A stretch of 64,000 nucleotides of DNA, from assembly GCF_043678055.1 (NCBI RefSeq), contig NZ_JBHEQA010000001.1:1922001-1986000 (forward strand), in the 5' to 3' direction. This DNA is from Spongiimicrobium salis. Its GTDB lineage: Bacteria; Bacteroidota; Bacteroidia; Flavobacteriales; Flavobacteriaceae. Below the pieces are notes generated by a model. It did not search any database and had not been told where the DNA came from. It was given only the letters and a program-made list of their open reading frames with translations. The position numbers and the translations under genes are program-made. Positions 25,136-33,194 of the stretch are shown one piece after another. Positions within the stretch are counted from its first letter, which is position 1, and each line of letters opens with the position of its first letter.

Positions 25136-26809
25136 ATGACTATGAGTTTTTTTGATATTGCTATTATTGCCCTTTACTTTGGAATTATTTTGTGGATCGC
25201 CAAATGGGCCGCAAAAGGAAAGAAAAATGCCGCCTTTTCTGCGGTGGACTATTTTTTGGCTGGAAAAAATCAAGGCTGGCTGGTGATAGGGGCTTCTTTG
25301 TTTGCGTCCAATATTGGTTCTGAGATTATCTTGGGAGTATCCGGAGCGGGGGCAAGGGCCGATATGCCTATGGCCAATTTTGAAATACTGGCTTCCTTAG
25401 TGCTAATTTTGTTTGGATGGATATTTGTTCCATTTTACCTGAGAACCAGTGTGTATACCATGCCCGAGTTTTTGGAGAAACGCTATTCCAGGGCTTGTCG
25501 AAATTACCTTTCCGTAGTTTCCATTTTAGCATACATCATTACGAAAATATCCTTGATCATATTTGCGGGAGCCTTGGTTTTTGAGGTCTTGGGAATACCC
25601 TTTTGGACAGGAGCCATTATCACTGTAGTGGCCACAGGATTCTACACGATTCTTGGAGGACTGAAAGCGGTAATCTATACCGATATGGTCCAAGCCTTCA
25701 TTTTGCTCTTGGGGACTGCAGCCATAACAATTTTTGGACTGTATCAAATCGGAGGATGGGAAGAAATGATCAACACTATAGCCCTAGCATCAGAGACAGA
25801 AGGAAATCCTGAAGTGGGGCAGTTTTTTAATTTATGGAGATCCATGGACGATACGGAGTACCCTTGGACAGGAATGCTTTTTGGAGCGCCAATTTTAGGG
25901 GTATGGTATTGGTGTACCGATCAATATATTGTGCAACGGGCGCTATCCGCGAAAGATGTGGGCAATGCCAGAAAAGGGGCTTTGTTTGCAGGCTATCTAA
26001 AATTATTACCCGTTTTTGTTTTTTTTCTGCCGGGTGTAATCGCTTACGCCTTGATGCAAAAAGGAATGATCGATTTTTCGATGGGGAATGCGGATCAGGC
26101 ATTACCTACTTTGATTACCGAATTTCTTCCCAGTGGCCTAAAAGGATTGGCCATTGCAGGTTTATTGGCGGCTTTGATGAGTTCGTTGTCTTCAGCATTC
26201 AATTCCAGTTCTACCCTATTGACCATTGATTTCTATCAGAAACTTAAACCGAAAGCCTCGCAAAAGGATTTGGTACGTTTCGGACGAATTGCCACCGTAG
26301 TACTGGTGATATTGAGTTTAGGATGGATTCCTTTTATGAATGCGCTTATGGGAGGAGGTATTTTCCATTATCTACAGAGTGTTCAAGCCTATATTTCGCC
26401 ACCTATAGCCGCAGTATTTTTACTAGGCCTCTTTTTTCCCTGGATCAATGCCCGAGCGGCTATTGTTACCCTATGGACAGGGTTTTCCATTGGCGTTTTT
26501 AGATTGATTGTAGAATTTATGGGGAATGAAGGTAGCCTAACGATTGCCGAAGGGAGTGCACTGGAGTATTTTTTAGGAATTAATTTTTTACACTTTGCAC
26601 TGTTCCTTTTTCTTTTCTGTGCCGGAATTCTAATGCTGATCAGTAAATTAGGACAACCACAGCCACCGGAGTCCTTGGTGTTGGTGACCTTTCAAAGGCA
26701 GCGAACCGCAGCATTTACATGGAACAGGGATACATGGCTTACTGTTATACTCATTACCGCAGTCCTCTTGCTTTGGTGGCTTTTCAGCCCTTGGGGTGTA
26801 GGAGGATAG
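25136..26809 (+). CDS. sodium/solute symporter (SSS family, SGLT-like)
   Basis: A 557-residue inner-membrane transporter with about 14 hydrophobic segments. Signatures are VDYFLAGKNQGWLVIGASLFASNIGSEIILG, LGGLKAVIYTDMVQAFILL and ALMSSLSSAFNSSSTLLTIDFY, the usual SSS motifs of the sugar-transporting (SglT-like) branch. The start is ATG 25136 or a second Met two codons on. As the last gene of the AraC-controlled operon, it most likely imports the compound processed by the PhyH and SDR enzymes. Confidence 0.92.
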   Translation: MTMSFFDIAIIALYFGIILWIAKWAAKGKKNAAFSAVDYFLAGKNQGWLVIGASLFASNIGSEIILGVSGAGARADMPMANFEILASLVLILFGWIFVPFYLRTSVYTMPEFLEKRYSRACRNYLSVVSILAYIITKISLIIFAGALVFEVLGIPFWTGAIITVVATGFYTILGGLKAVIYTDMVQAFILLLGTAAITIFGLYQIGGWEEMINTIALASETEGNPEVGQFFNLWRSMDDTEYPWTGMLFGAPILGVWYWCTDQYIVQRALSAKDVGNARKGALFAGYLKLLPVFVFFLPGVIAYALMQKGMIDFSMGNADQALPTLITEFLPSGLKGLAIAGLLAALMSSLSSAFNSSSTLLTIDFYQKLKPKASQKDLVRFGRIATVVLVILSLGWIPFMNALMGGGIFHYLQSVQAYISPPIAAVFLLGLFFPWINARAAIVTLWTGFSIGVFRLIVEFMGNEGSLTIAEGSALEYFLGINFLHFALFLFLFCAGILMLISKLGQPQPPESLVLVTFQRQRTAAFTWNRDTWLTVILITAVLLLWWLFSPWGVGG

Positions 26810-26822
26810 CAACTAAGAAGTA

Positions 26823-27737
26823 TTAAAATATGGAGGAAGCTGTTTTCGTGGTAAAATGCTCCAAAAACTTCATGCCCCGATGGGAGTTGCCTTTTTCATT
26901 CAATTTGGGACTCCAGACGGCAATGCAATAGTTATCTGGGTGGAGGGCCAGAATGCCACCCCCCACGCCACTTTTTCCAGGAAGACCTACTTTAAACGAA
27001 AATTCCCCGGATTCATCATAAAATCCGCAAGTTTGCATAATGGCATTTACCCTCTTGGCTTGCCCGATTTCCAAGACTTTTTCGTTTTTTGAACTTACAA
27101 AATCGTCTTTGGCCAAAAACATAAAGGTCTTGGTCAATTCTTGGCAATTCATTTCCAAAGAACACATATGGAAGTAAAAATCCAAGACCTCTTCCGGCCT
27201 GTTTTTTATATTCCCAAAAGACTTCATGAAATTGCACAGCGCAATATTGCGATACCCTACAGACTTTTCGGATGCAGCAACGGCTTCGGAATAGTGGATG
27301 TCAACACTGGAACAGATGTCCCTAACGAACTGTAAAAAATCGGGTATTGGGTCTTTCAAATGACTCACCAACATATCACAGATCACCATGGCTCCTCCAT
27401 TGATTAATGGGTTTCTAGGGATTCCATGGTCCGTTTCCAATTGTATCAAGGAATTGAATGGATTGCCGGAAGGTTCTACTCCCACTCTTTTCCATATTTG
27501 GTCTCCCAGCATTTTATAGGCCAGGCTTAGGGAAAGAACTTTAGCGATACTTTGAATAGAAAACTTGGTCTTCCAATCCCCTATGCCAAAGGTATCGTTT
27601 GTAGTAGTGCTTAAGTACACCCCAAATTGATCGGGATTTACTTTGGCCAACTCTGGAATATAGGAGGCCACTTGTCCTGTATTTTTTTCAGCACAAATAA
27701 TGGCATAAATTTCCGATAGAATTTCTGAATATCTCAT
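26823..27737 (-). CDS. glsA: glutaminase
   Basis: A 304-residue serine-dependent-fold glutaminase converting glutamine to glutamate and ammonia. The ATG 27737 (MRYSEILSEIY) is chosen; an ATG at 27749 and a GTG at 27794 are alternatives. Conserved features match the E. coli YneH type throughout: GQVASYIPELAKV, FSIQSIAKVLSLSLA (Ser-x-x-Lys), PSGNPFNSLIQLE, GIPRNPLINGGAMV, ALCNFMKSFGN and KSGVGGGILALHP. It is convergent with the symporter gene, with 13 bp between stops. Confidence 0.95.
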   Translation of the reverse strand: MRYSEILSEIYAIICAEKNTGQVASYIPELAKVNPDQFGVYLSTTTNDTFGIGDWKTKFSIQSIAKVLSLSLAYKMLGDQIWKRVGVEPSGNPFNSLIQLETDHGIPRNPLINGGAMVICDMLVSHLKDPIPDFLQFVRDICSSVDIHYSEAVAASEKSVGYRNIALCNFMKSFGNIKNRPEEVLDFYFHMCSLEMNCQELTKTFMFLAKDDFVSSKNEKVLEIGQAKRVNAIMQTCGFYDESGEFSFKVGLPGKSGVGGGILALHPDNYCIAVWSPKLNEKGNSHRGMKFLEHFTTKTASSIF

Positions 27738-27955
27738 AACATTTTCCATAAGGGTAGGTCTTGATCCACTAACATTTTCTTGTGCTTTGGGCACCTTAAA
27801 AAGAAGACCTTTTTTCGCTGTCCTAAAACTAAATAATAATTAGGGATATGGTCCGGGAAAGTCGTTTATTTTTGATTTTTTTCCTGCTCACCCATATATC
27901 GATGTAGCATTTTTTAACCGAAATAATCTCCTCTTTAAATAAAATGCCAATAGTT

Positions 27956-28858
27956 CTAGCTGTTCATTGGGGAAGCCTTGGGTTTCCTACTCGCCAAGTA
28001 CACCCCTAATAAAACAAAGCAAACGGCAATAACTTTAATGCTCGTCAATTGATCCTGACCTGCAAGTATGGCAAATAAGATACCCAAAACGGGTTGTAGA
28101 TAGGTGAATGCACTTACAGTAGAAGCTTTTAGTTCTCGCAAGGCAAAAATATTGAAGAGGTAGGTGCAAAAGGTAGTGCCCAAAACCACAAAGGCTATTT
28201 TCCATATCGCATCAAAGGGAAGGTTTCCCCAATCAACAGCCATGAATTCTTGATACCCTATGGGAAGATTAAAGGGTATAGCAATGAGAAACAACCATTT
28301 CATTAAAGTAAAGGGATGGTATTTTGTGGTGAGTTTTTTTATCGTGATCAAGTAAAGCCCAAAGAAAGTGGCATTTAATAGAAAAAGGGTATTTCCCAAA
28401 GGAATATTTGGAGCATCTTGCCTGATTTCGTTCCCATATAAAATCAAGAAAACAGCTCCAATAAGACCAATAACTATACCCGAGCCTCTACGCCAATAGA
28501 TTTTTTCTTTGATGAGCAAGGCAGAAAGCACAACAACAATAATGGGAGTCATCGTCACCAATACCGAGCTGTTTATTGGCGTAGATAACTCTAGCCCTTT
28601 AAAAAAGGCAAGCATATTAATGACCATCCCAAATAAGGTGGCCAAGACCATCCTGCCCCAATCTTTCCGCTCTATTTTTTCTTTGGGTACAAATAATGAA
28701 GCCAGCCAAAAGAGTATGCTTGCACCCACTACCCGCACCAAAATGAAACCAAAAGGACGAATGTGCGTAGGCATTACCCCTTTGGCAATAGAATGGTTCA
28801 ACCCATAAATTGTGGTGGCGCCCAGGGCCGCAAGAAGGGCAAGGTTTCGTCTGCTCAC
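27956..28858 (-). CDS. EamA/DMT-family transporter
   Basis: A 300-residue integral membrane protein with ten predicted helices in two EamA repeats (first to about residue 135, second ending LLGVYLASRK). The N-terminal GLNHSIAKGVMP and FVVLGTTFCTYLFNIFALRELKASTVSAFTYLQPVLG are typical of drug/metabolite exporters. The GTG start at 28858 overlaps the stop of the ArsC-like gene as GTGA, so translation is coupled. The substrate is unknown. Confidence 0.9.
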   Translation of the reverse strand: MSRRNLALLAALGATTIYGLNHSIAKGVMPTHIRPFGFILVRVVGASILFWLASLFVPKEKIERKDWGRMVLATLFGMVINMLAFFKGLELSTPINSSVLVTMTPIIVVVLSALLIKEKIYWRRGSGIVIGLIGAVFLILYGNEIRQDAPNIPLGNTLFLLNATFFGLYLITIKKLTTKYHPFTLMKWLFLIAIPFNLPIGYQEFMAVDWGNLPFDAIWKIAFVVLGTTFCTYLFNIFALRELKASTVSAFTYLQPVLGILFAILAGQDQLTSIKVIAVCFVLLGVYLASRKPKASPMNS

Positions 28859-29208
28859 CCTTGTATATGTGCCTTGGCAGCTGCAACTTCCTTTTTGCTA
28901 TTGCCAATAAAAATGGTATCGTCTACAAGAATCACAGGCCGCTTTAAAAAAGTATAATGCTCCAAAATTAATCCCTTAAAGTCTTCTTCCTGAAGCTGCT
29001 GTTCTTTTAAGTTGCGTTCCTTATACATTCTTGCACGTTTGCTGAACAAAGCTTCATAGCTTCCGGACAATCCATGCATTACTTCTAGTTGTGCTTCCGT
29101 TATGGCATTGGTCTTGATATCCTGTAATTCAAAGCCATCCAGTGGTTGTAATTCATTGATAATGCGTTTACACGTATCACAAGTACTAAGGTGATATATT
29201 TTTTTCAT
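28855..29208 (-). CDS. ArsC/Spx-like thioredoxin-fold protein
   Basis: A 117-residue protein with an N-terminal strand-turn STCDTCKR (CxxC at residues about 10-13), YHLST... and the late FLKRPVILVDDTIFIGNSK typical of the ArsC/YffB/Spx fold. True arsenate reductases share the RP near the C-terminus, seen here as KRPV. Arsenate reduction is possible, but neither an ArsB/Acr3 pump nor an ArsR of confirmed metal type is adjacent, so I keep the call at family level. It is coupled to the downstream EamA transporter by a 4-base overlap. Confidence 0.85.
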   Translation of the reverse strand: MKKIYHLSTCDTCKRIINELQPLDGFELQDIKTNAITEAQLEVMHGLSGSYEALFSKRARMYKERNLKEQQLQEEDFKGLILEHYTFLKRPVILVDDTIFIGNSKKEVAAAKAHIQG

Positions 29209-29279
29209 GGAATCATTTTCTTTTTAGATTGCAAAGGAACCTATTTCTTCTAAAAGTACGGTCATGTAAAATTCATTTT

Positions 29280-29990
29280 TTAACTAAAAATTTCTTTTTG
29301 TTCCAATGCAAAATCTACCGCTTTTTGTGCATGGATCAATGTGGTATTAAAAGAGGGGATATCCAATTCACTTTCAGAAATTAATAGAGGTAATTCTGTA
29401 CAACCTAAAATCACTCCATCAATAGCTTCACTTTTAAGTTTATGGATAATTTCAAGAATATAAGCTTTGGATTTTTCCGTAAATTTCCCTTGAATCAATT
29501 CATGATAAATAATGTTGTGAATTTGTTGTCTTTCCGTAGCTTCAGGAACAATCACTTCCAAACCATAACGTTCCTCTAAAGTTTTGGTATAAAAATCTTT
29601 TTCCATGGTAAACCGAGTTCCCAATAAAGCTATTTTTTTTAAGGATTGTTCCTGAATGGCTGCTCCTGTAGCCTCTGCAATATGTAAAAAAGGAATGTTT
29701 ACGGATGCAATAATGGCTTTACTGACCATATGGATGGTATTCGTGCAGAGAAGGATAACATCTGCACCTGCTTTTTCAAGTGTAATTGCGGCATCGGCCA
29801 TTATAGTGCCAACAGCATTCCAATCATTGGCATGTGAAAGACGTTCTATTTCAGAAAATTCAACAGAAACCATGATGATTTTTGCAGAGTGGGATCCTCC
29901 CAATGCACGGTTTGTAAGTTGATTGATATACTCATAATATACTTTGGTGGATTCCCAACCCATTCCGCCGATAAGTCCAATAGTTTTCAT
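29280..29990 (-). CDS. aspartate/glutamate racemase family protein
   Basis: A 236-residue cytoplasmic racemase-fold protein. It shows IGLIGGMGWESTKVYYEYIN, the first catalytic-Cys context LLCTNTIHM, and the second GVILGCTELPLLI. This is the YgeA/RacX-type broad amino-acid racemase group. The substrate could be aspartate, glutamate or others. It is about 45 bp downstream of a 43-residue small protein gene on the same strand and may share its transcript. Confidence 0.9.
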   Translation of the reverse strand: MKTIGLIGGMGWESTKVYYEYINQLTNRALGGSHSAKIIMVSVEFSEIERLSHANDWNAVGTIMADAAITLEKAGADVILLCTNTIHMVSKAIIASVNIPFLHIAEATGAAIQEQSLKKIALLGTRFTMEKDFYTKTLEERYGLEVIVPEATERQQIHNIIYHELIQGKFTEKSKAYILEIIHKLKSEAIDGVILGCTELPLLISESELDIPSFNTTLIHAQKAVDFALEQKEIFS

Positions 29991-30035
29991 AGTATAGTTG
30001 TTTTACAAGAGTTAATTTTTCTTAAAAGGATGCCT

Positions 30036-30167
30036 TTATTTCATCTTAGACATCTCCGCTGCCCCTCTAATGATGATAAGAGAGAGCCATAAGGTTATTT
30101 TTTGAATAAAGTAGGATCGTTTTGATGGAGTGTACTGTAATTCTGGGCATTCCAATTTAGATTCCAT
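30036..30167 (-). CDS. 43-residue hypothetical small protein
   Basis: A short ORF below common length cut-offs, with an ATG at 30167. The product starts MESKLECPELQYTPSKR, continues SYFIQKITLWLSLIIIRGAA and ends EMSKMK. The composition looks protein-like: one Cys, a Pro/Tyr/Arg segment, one hydrophobic stretch of about 13 residues (ITLWLSLIIIRGA) and basic ends. It lies 63 bp downstream of the ArsR-like gene and 45 bp upstream of the racemase gene, all on the same strand, so an operon is plausible. No function is assigned. An overlapping 30-residue ORF in another frame is less convincing. Confidence 0.5.
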   Translation of the reverse strand: MESKLECPELQYTPSKRSYFIQKITLWLSLIIIRGAAEMSKMK

Positions 30168-30230
30168 AGGTTTTTGTTTTTATACATATTTACATTTCGC
30201 TAAATATCGATTTGTTTATATTAAAAAAAA

Positions 30231-30533
30231 TTATAAATCTTTACGTAAAGTTTCAATGTACTGGGTAATCACAGCTTCATTTCTCCTGTAATACGTCCAT
30301 TTTCCATGGCGTGTAGGGATAATGAGTTTGGCCTTTTGCATAGCACTGAGGTAGGTAGATATGGTGGATTGTGACAATCCTGCCTTATCTTGGATATAAC
30401 CTACGCAGACACCATCGTCAAAATGATCAATATCTTGATGTGGCGGGAAATGCGATTCGGGTGTTTTTAACCATTTCAGAATATTGACCCGAGTAACATT
30501 GGACAGCACTTTGCTTATTTCGCTAATATCCAT
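30231..30533 (-). CDS. ArsR-family winged-helix transcriptional regulator
   Basis: A 100-residue HTH protein. It begins MDISEISKVLSNVTRVNILKWLKTP; the recognition region is YIQDKAGLSQSTISTYLSAMQKAKLI, with a wing RHGKWTYYRRNEA. ArsR-type repressors are dimers acting on palindromes, and a strong one lies immediately upstream (30546-30579). The insert after helix 2 (HFPPHQDIDHFDDGVCVGYI) contains His, Asp and Cys residues that could sense metal or redox state; that is inference. A TATATTTG -7 box lies only a few bases before the ATG, so the mRNA is probably leaderless. Confidence 0.85.
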   Translation of the reverse strand: MDISEISKVLSNVTRVNILKWLKTPESHFPPHQDIDHFDDGVCVGYIQDKAGLSQSTISTYLSAMQKAKLIIPTRHGKWTYYRRNEAVITQYIETLRKDL

Positions 30534-30537
30534 AGTG

Positions 30538-30545
30538 CAAATATA
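30538..30545 (-). promoter_or_regulatory. -7 promoter box of the ArsR-like gene
   Basis: The minus strand reads TATATTTG five bases before the ATG at 30533, implying a leaderless or nearly leaderless transcript. Confidence 0.55.
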
Positions 30546-30579
30546 AACATATTAATATATCTAGAAAAATAGATATGTT
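30546..30579. promoter_or_regulatory. nested palindromic operator
   Basis: AACATAT (30546-30552) pairs with ATATGTT (30573-30579), and inside it ATATCTA (30557-30563) pairs with TAGATAT (30570-30576). It lies between the ArsR-like gene's -7 box and the divergent DinB-like gene, ideal for autorepression and control of both. Confidence 0.65.
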
Positions 30580-30585
30580 AATTTT

Positions 30586-31083
30586 TTGAATGAACTATAC
30601 TTTAAAAAAAGACCTATTTTGGAAAAACTATTCGACATTAGCCTAAAAAACCGGAAAATCCTGTATAAATTTTTAACGGAAACCCCAAGAGAGGTCTTGC
30701 TGAAAATTCCAGACGGCTATCGGAATAATATTTGGTGGAACATTGCTCATGTTGTAGTGACCCAACAGTTGCTGGTATACCAAAAGAGTAATCTTCCTAT
30801 GCGTGTGGAATCGGAACTGGTGGATAAATTTAAAAAAGGAAGTATTCCGGACGGTACGGCTACCGAGGAGGAAATCGATAAAATAAAAGGCTATCTTTTT
30901 GCTACGGCAGAATGGATTCAGGAAGATTATGAAAAAGGAATCTTTAAAGAATTTGAAGCCTATACGACAACCCCTAAGGTAGTCTTAAACAGCGCCGAAG
31001 ATGCCATTGCCTTTAATGTTTTTCATGAAGGCATCCATTTGGGAGTCATCCTTTCTTTAATGAAAGTACTGACCTTCAAATAG
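30586..31083 (+). CDS. DinB-like protein
   Basis: A 165-residue four-helix-bundle protein of the DinB/YfiT superfamily. Visible are a helix ending IPDGYRNNIWWNIAHVVVTQQLLVYQ (first metal-type His), YKKG-like segments and a C-terminal FNVFHEGIHLGVILSLMKVL with the FHEGIHLG metal-ligand pair. These proteins are metal-dependent thiol-transferase-like or unknown. The only start in frame is TTG at 30586. An ATG at 30590 is out of frame and followed by seven A residues (30604-30610). It diverges from the ArsR-like gene across the palindrome. Confidence 0.8.
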   Translation: MNELYFKKRPILEKLFDISLKNRKILYKFLTETPREVLLKIPDGYRNNIWWNIAHVVVTQQLLVYQKSNLPMRVESELVDKFKKGSIPDGTATEEEIDKIKGYLFATAEWIQEDYEKGIFKEFEAYTTTPKVVLNSAEDAIAFNVFHEGIHLGVILSLMKVLTFK

Positions 31084-31102
31084 GAAAGGACATTGCATAG
31101 CC

Positions 31103-31849
31103 TCAGGATTTAATTCTTCTCGCCAGATAATTTTTAATCTCATCATACGGGAGCTTTACAACAATGGGCCCATCGGCATAAGAGGCAACGTCATATTGAT
31201 TATAATGTAGCAATAAACCGTCATCTGTAAAGCCAATATTTTCGGGAAGATAAAATTCTTCGTTCTCGAACATATACCCAGTGCTATTGATATTGTCATC
31301 CTGGGGAATGTTCTCCTGTATGCGGAATTTGAGTTCCGCAAAACGTTTAAAATCCTCGGCATCGGCGAAGAGTTCCCAATTTTCCAGCTCCAATCCTTTT
31401 TTCTTATCAAAATTTAAATAACGGATACTGCCATAACCATGGGCCCCACCCGTAAAAATATAAGAGTCGCAGGCAATGGTCACTACATGGGTATCCTCAT
31501 AGATAATTTCCCCTTTAATGGTGGCTTCCCATTTTACGGTTTCATCGGGAAACTTGGCCTTTAATTGTTCGTATCCATTACTAAAGGATTGCATAGCGCC
31601 TTCTATTGTATCAAAAGATTGACCGTTGTCATCGAAGGTCAGTTGCGCAATGATTTCTTCTTTTAAGGCATTATTGATGGTATTGGCGATAGTCGATGTT
31701 TCCAGCATATTTGGAATTGCAATAGAAATTGTAGGACAATCACTACATTTGTCATTCTGATAGGTCTTAGGCTCAAATGCAAGTTTGTCGGCGTTTGTGC
31801 AACTAAGAAATAGTAGGCTAAAAAAAAGAAGATATAAAGGGGCTCGCAT
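31103..31849 (-). CDS. DUF3298/DUF4163-type lipoprotein
   Basis: A 248-residue protein with signal MRAPLYLLFFSLLFLSC. The mature part follows the DUF4163-DUF3298 pattern: YQNDKCSDCPTISIAIP, a helical middle, then VVTIACDSYIFTGGAHGYGSIRYLNFD (the GGAHG signature), a helix FKRFAELKF, and FTDDGLLLHYNQYDVASYADGP with PYDEIKNYL at the end. The fold is also found in RsiV and PdaC. It is an envelope protein of unknown role. It is transcribed divergently from the cystathionine gene, with its own TACCTTTG box. Confidence 0.85.
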   Translation of the reverse strand: MRAPLYLLFFSLLFLSCTNADKLAFEPKTYQNDKCSDCPTISIAIPNMLETSTIANTINNALKEEIIAQLTFDDNGQSFDTIEGAMQSFSNGYEQLKAKFPDETVKWEATIKGEIIYEDTHVVTIACDSYIFTGGAHGYGSIRYLNFDKKKGLELENWELFADAEDFKRFAELKFRIQENIPQDDNINSTGYMFENEEFYLPENIGFTDDGLLLHYNQYDVASYADGPIVVKLPYDEIKNYLARRIKS

Positions 31850-31873
31850 AAGAGTTCATTTAAGTTAATGGTA

Positions 31874-31881
31874 CAAAGGTA
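31874..31881 (-). promoter_or_regulatory. -7 box of the DUF3298-type lipoprotein gene
   Basis: The minus strand reads TACCTTTG, 24 nt before the ATG at 31849. Confidence 0.55.
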
Positions 31882-31912
31882 CACATGCATTGGATTCTCC
31901 AAAAGATAACGA

Positions 31913-31920
31913 TACATTTG
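31913..31920 (+). promoter_or_regulatory. -7 box of the cystathionine synthase/lyase gene
   Basis: TACATTTG lies 18 nt before the TTG start at 31939, predicting a very short leader. It faces away from the lipoprotein box 31 bp to the left. Confidence 0.55.
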
Positions 31921-31938
31921 TGTACATAAATTTATGAT

Positions 31939-33093
31939 TTGGCAGATAAAGACTTAAAATTTAATAGTAAGGTCATTCATGGAGGGCAACAACCAGATAA
32001 GGCATATGGGGCAGTAATGCCACCCATTTATCAAACCTCGACGTATGCACAATCTACTCCGGGAGGACATCAGGGTTTTGAGTATTCGCGCAGTGCCAAT
32101 CCTACAAGAACCGCTTTGGAGAATGCTTTGGCCAGTATTGAAAATGGGAATTACGGTTTGGCATTTGCAAGTGGTTTGGCGGCTATGGATGCGGTGATAA
32201 AACTATTGCATCCTGGAGATGAGGTAATATCTACAAATGATCTCTACGGAGGAAGTTATCGGATATTTAAAAAAATCTTTGAAAAATATGGCATTCGATT
32301 CCATTTCGTAGGAATGCAGAATGTTGCCGACATAGCCGAGAAGATAACGGCAAAGACCAAATTGATTTGGGTAGAGACGCCCACAAATCCTATGATGAAC
32401 ATCATAGATATCGCAGCGGTTGCTACCTTGGCGAAACAACATCATATTATTCTGGCGGTAGACAATACCTTCGCCACTCCCTATTTACAGCAACCTTTGG
32501 ACTTAGGGGCTGATATTGTGATGCACTCGGCAACAAAATACCTGGGGGGACATAGTGATGTTGTTGCAGGAGCCCTCATCGTAAAGGATAAAGAATTGGC
32601 CGACCAACTTTATTTTATACAAAATGCCAGTGGAGCCATTTGCGGCCCTATGGATAGTTTTTTGGTGATTAGAGGAATAAAAACACTACATGTTAGGATG
32701 CAGCGCCATTGCGAAAACGGTAAGGCCATCGCTACATATTTGCGGGCACATCCTAAGGTTGAAAACGTATATTGGCCTGGTTTTGAAGATCATCCTGAAC
32801 ATCATGTGGCTGCAAAACAAATGAAGGATTTTGGAGGTATGATTTCTTTTGTGCCCAAAGGAAGCAATTATAAGAATGCCATAGCCATTGTAGAGAAATT
32901 AAAGGTTTTTACCTTGGCAGAATCCTTGGGAGGTGTAGAAAGTTTAGCAGGACACCCGGCAAGTATGACTCATGCCAGTATTCCTAAAGAAGAGCGGGAG
33001 AAAAGTGGTGTAGTAGATGCGCTGATCCGTTTAAGTGTCGGAATTGAAGATGCAGAAGACCTTATTTCTGATTTGGAACAGGCCATCAGATAA
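31939..33093 (+). CDS. PLP-dependent cystathionine gamma-synthase / gamma-lyase family enzyme
   Basis: A 384-residue fold-type I PLP enzyme of Cys/Met metabolism. It has KVIHGGQQPDKAYGAVMPPIYQTSTY, YSRSANPTRTALE, the PLP-Lys in SATKYLGGHSDV (K200), and late LAESLGGVESLAGHPASMTHASIP. Synthase (metB) and lyase activities cannot be separated confidently by eye. The only possible start in frame is TTG at 31939. An ATG at 31934 lies 5 bp upstream in another frame and encodes only seven codons before a stop, overlapping this start. Confidence 0.9.
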   Translation: MADKDLKFNSKVIHGGQQPDKAYGAVMPPIYQTSTYAQSTPGGHQGFEYSRSANPTRTALENALASIENGNYGLAFASGLAAMDAVIKLLHPGDEVISTNDLYGGSYRIFKKIFEKYGIRFHFVGMQNVADIAEKITAKTKLIWVETPTNPMMNIIDIAAVATLAKQHHIILAVDNTFATPYLQQPLDLGADIVMHSATKYLGGHSDVVAGALIVKDKELADQLYFIQNASGAICGPMDSFLVIRGIKTLHVRMQRHCENGKAIATYLRAHPKVENVYWPGFEDHPEHHVAAKQMKDFGGMISFVPKGSNYKNAIAIVEKLKVFTLAESLGGVESLAGHPASMTHASIPKEEREKSGVVDALIRLSVGIEDAEDLISDLEQAIR

Positions 33094-33142
33094 TTTTTTG
33101 CCAAATTTTTAAAAAAACAACGTCTAAATTATTAGAATACCA

Positions 33143-33150
33143 TAATTTTG
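33143..33150 (+). promoter_or_regulatory. -7 promoter box of gdhA
   Basis: TAATTTTG matches TAnnTTTG, 44 nt before the gdhA ATG. Confidence 0.55.
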
Positions 33151-33194
33151 CGCCTGTATTTTTAATTCAATAAAAAACAACTAATCAAGTATAT

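Noticed and set aside
27940..27960. TTGGCAT near the end of the EamA gene as a sigma-54 promoter on the minus strand
   Set aside because: The -12 half is missing at the required spacing.
30095..30187. 30-residue frame MYKNKNLWNLNWNA... on the minus strand
   Set aside because: It overlaps the 43-residue ORF in another phase, is shorter and Asn-rich; the 43-residue frame fits a protein better.
28855..30533. Arsenic resistance operon (ArsC-like and ArsR-like genes)
   Set aside because: The two genes are 1 kb apart and separated by a racemase and small ORF; no arsenite pump is present, so arsenic resistance is not supported.
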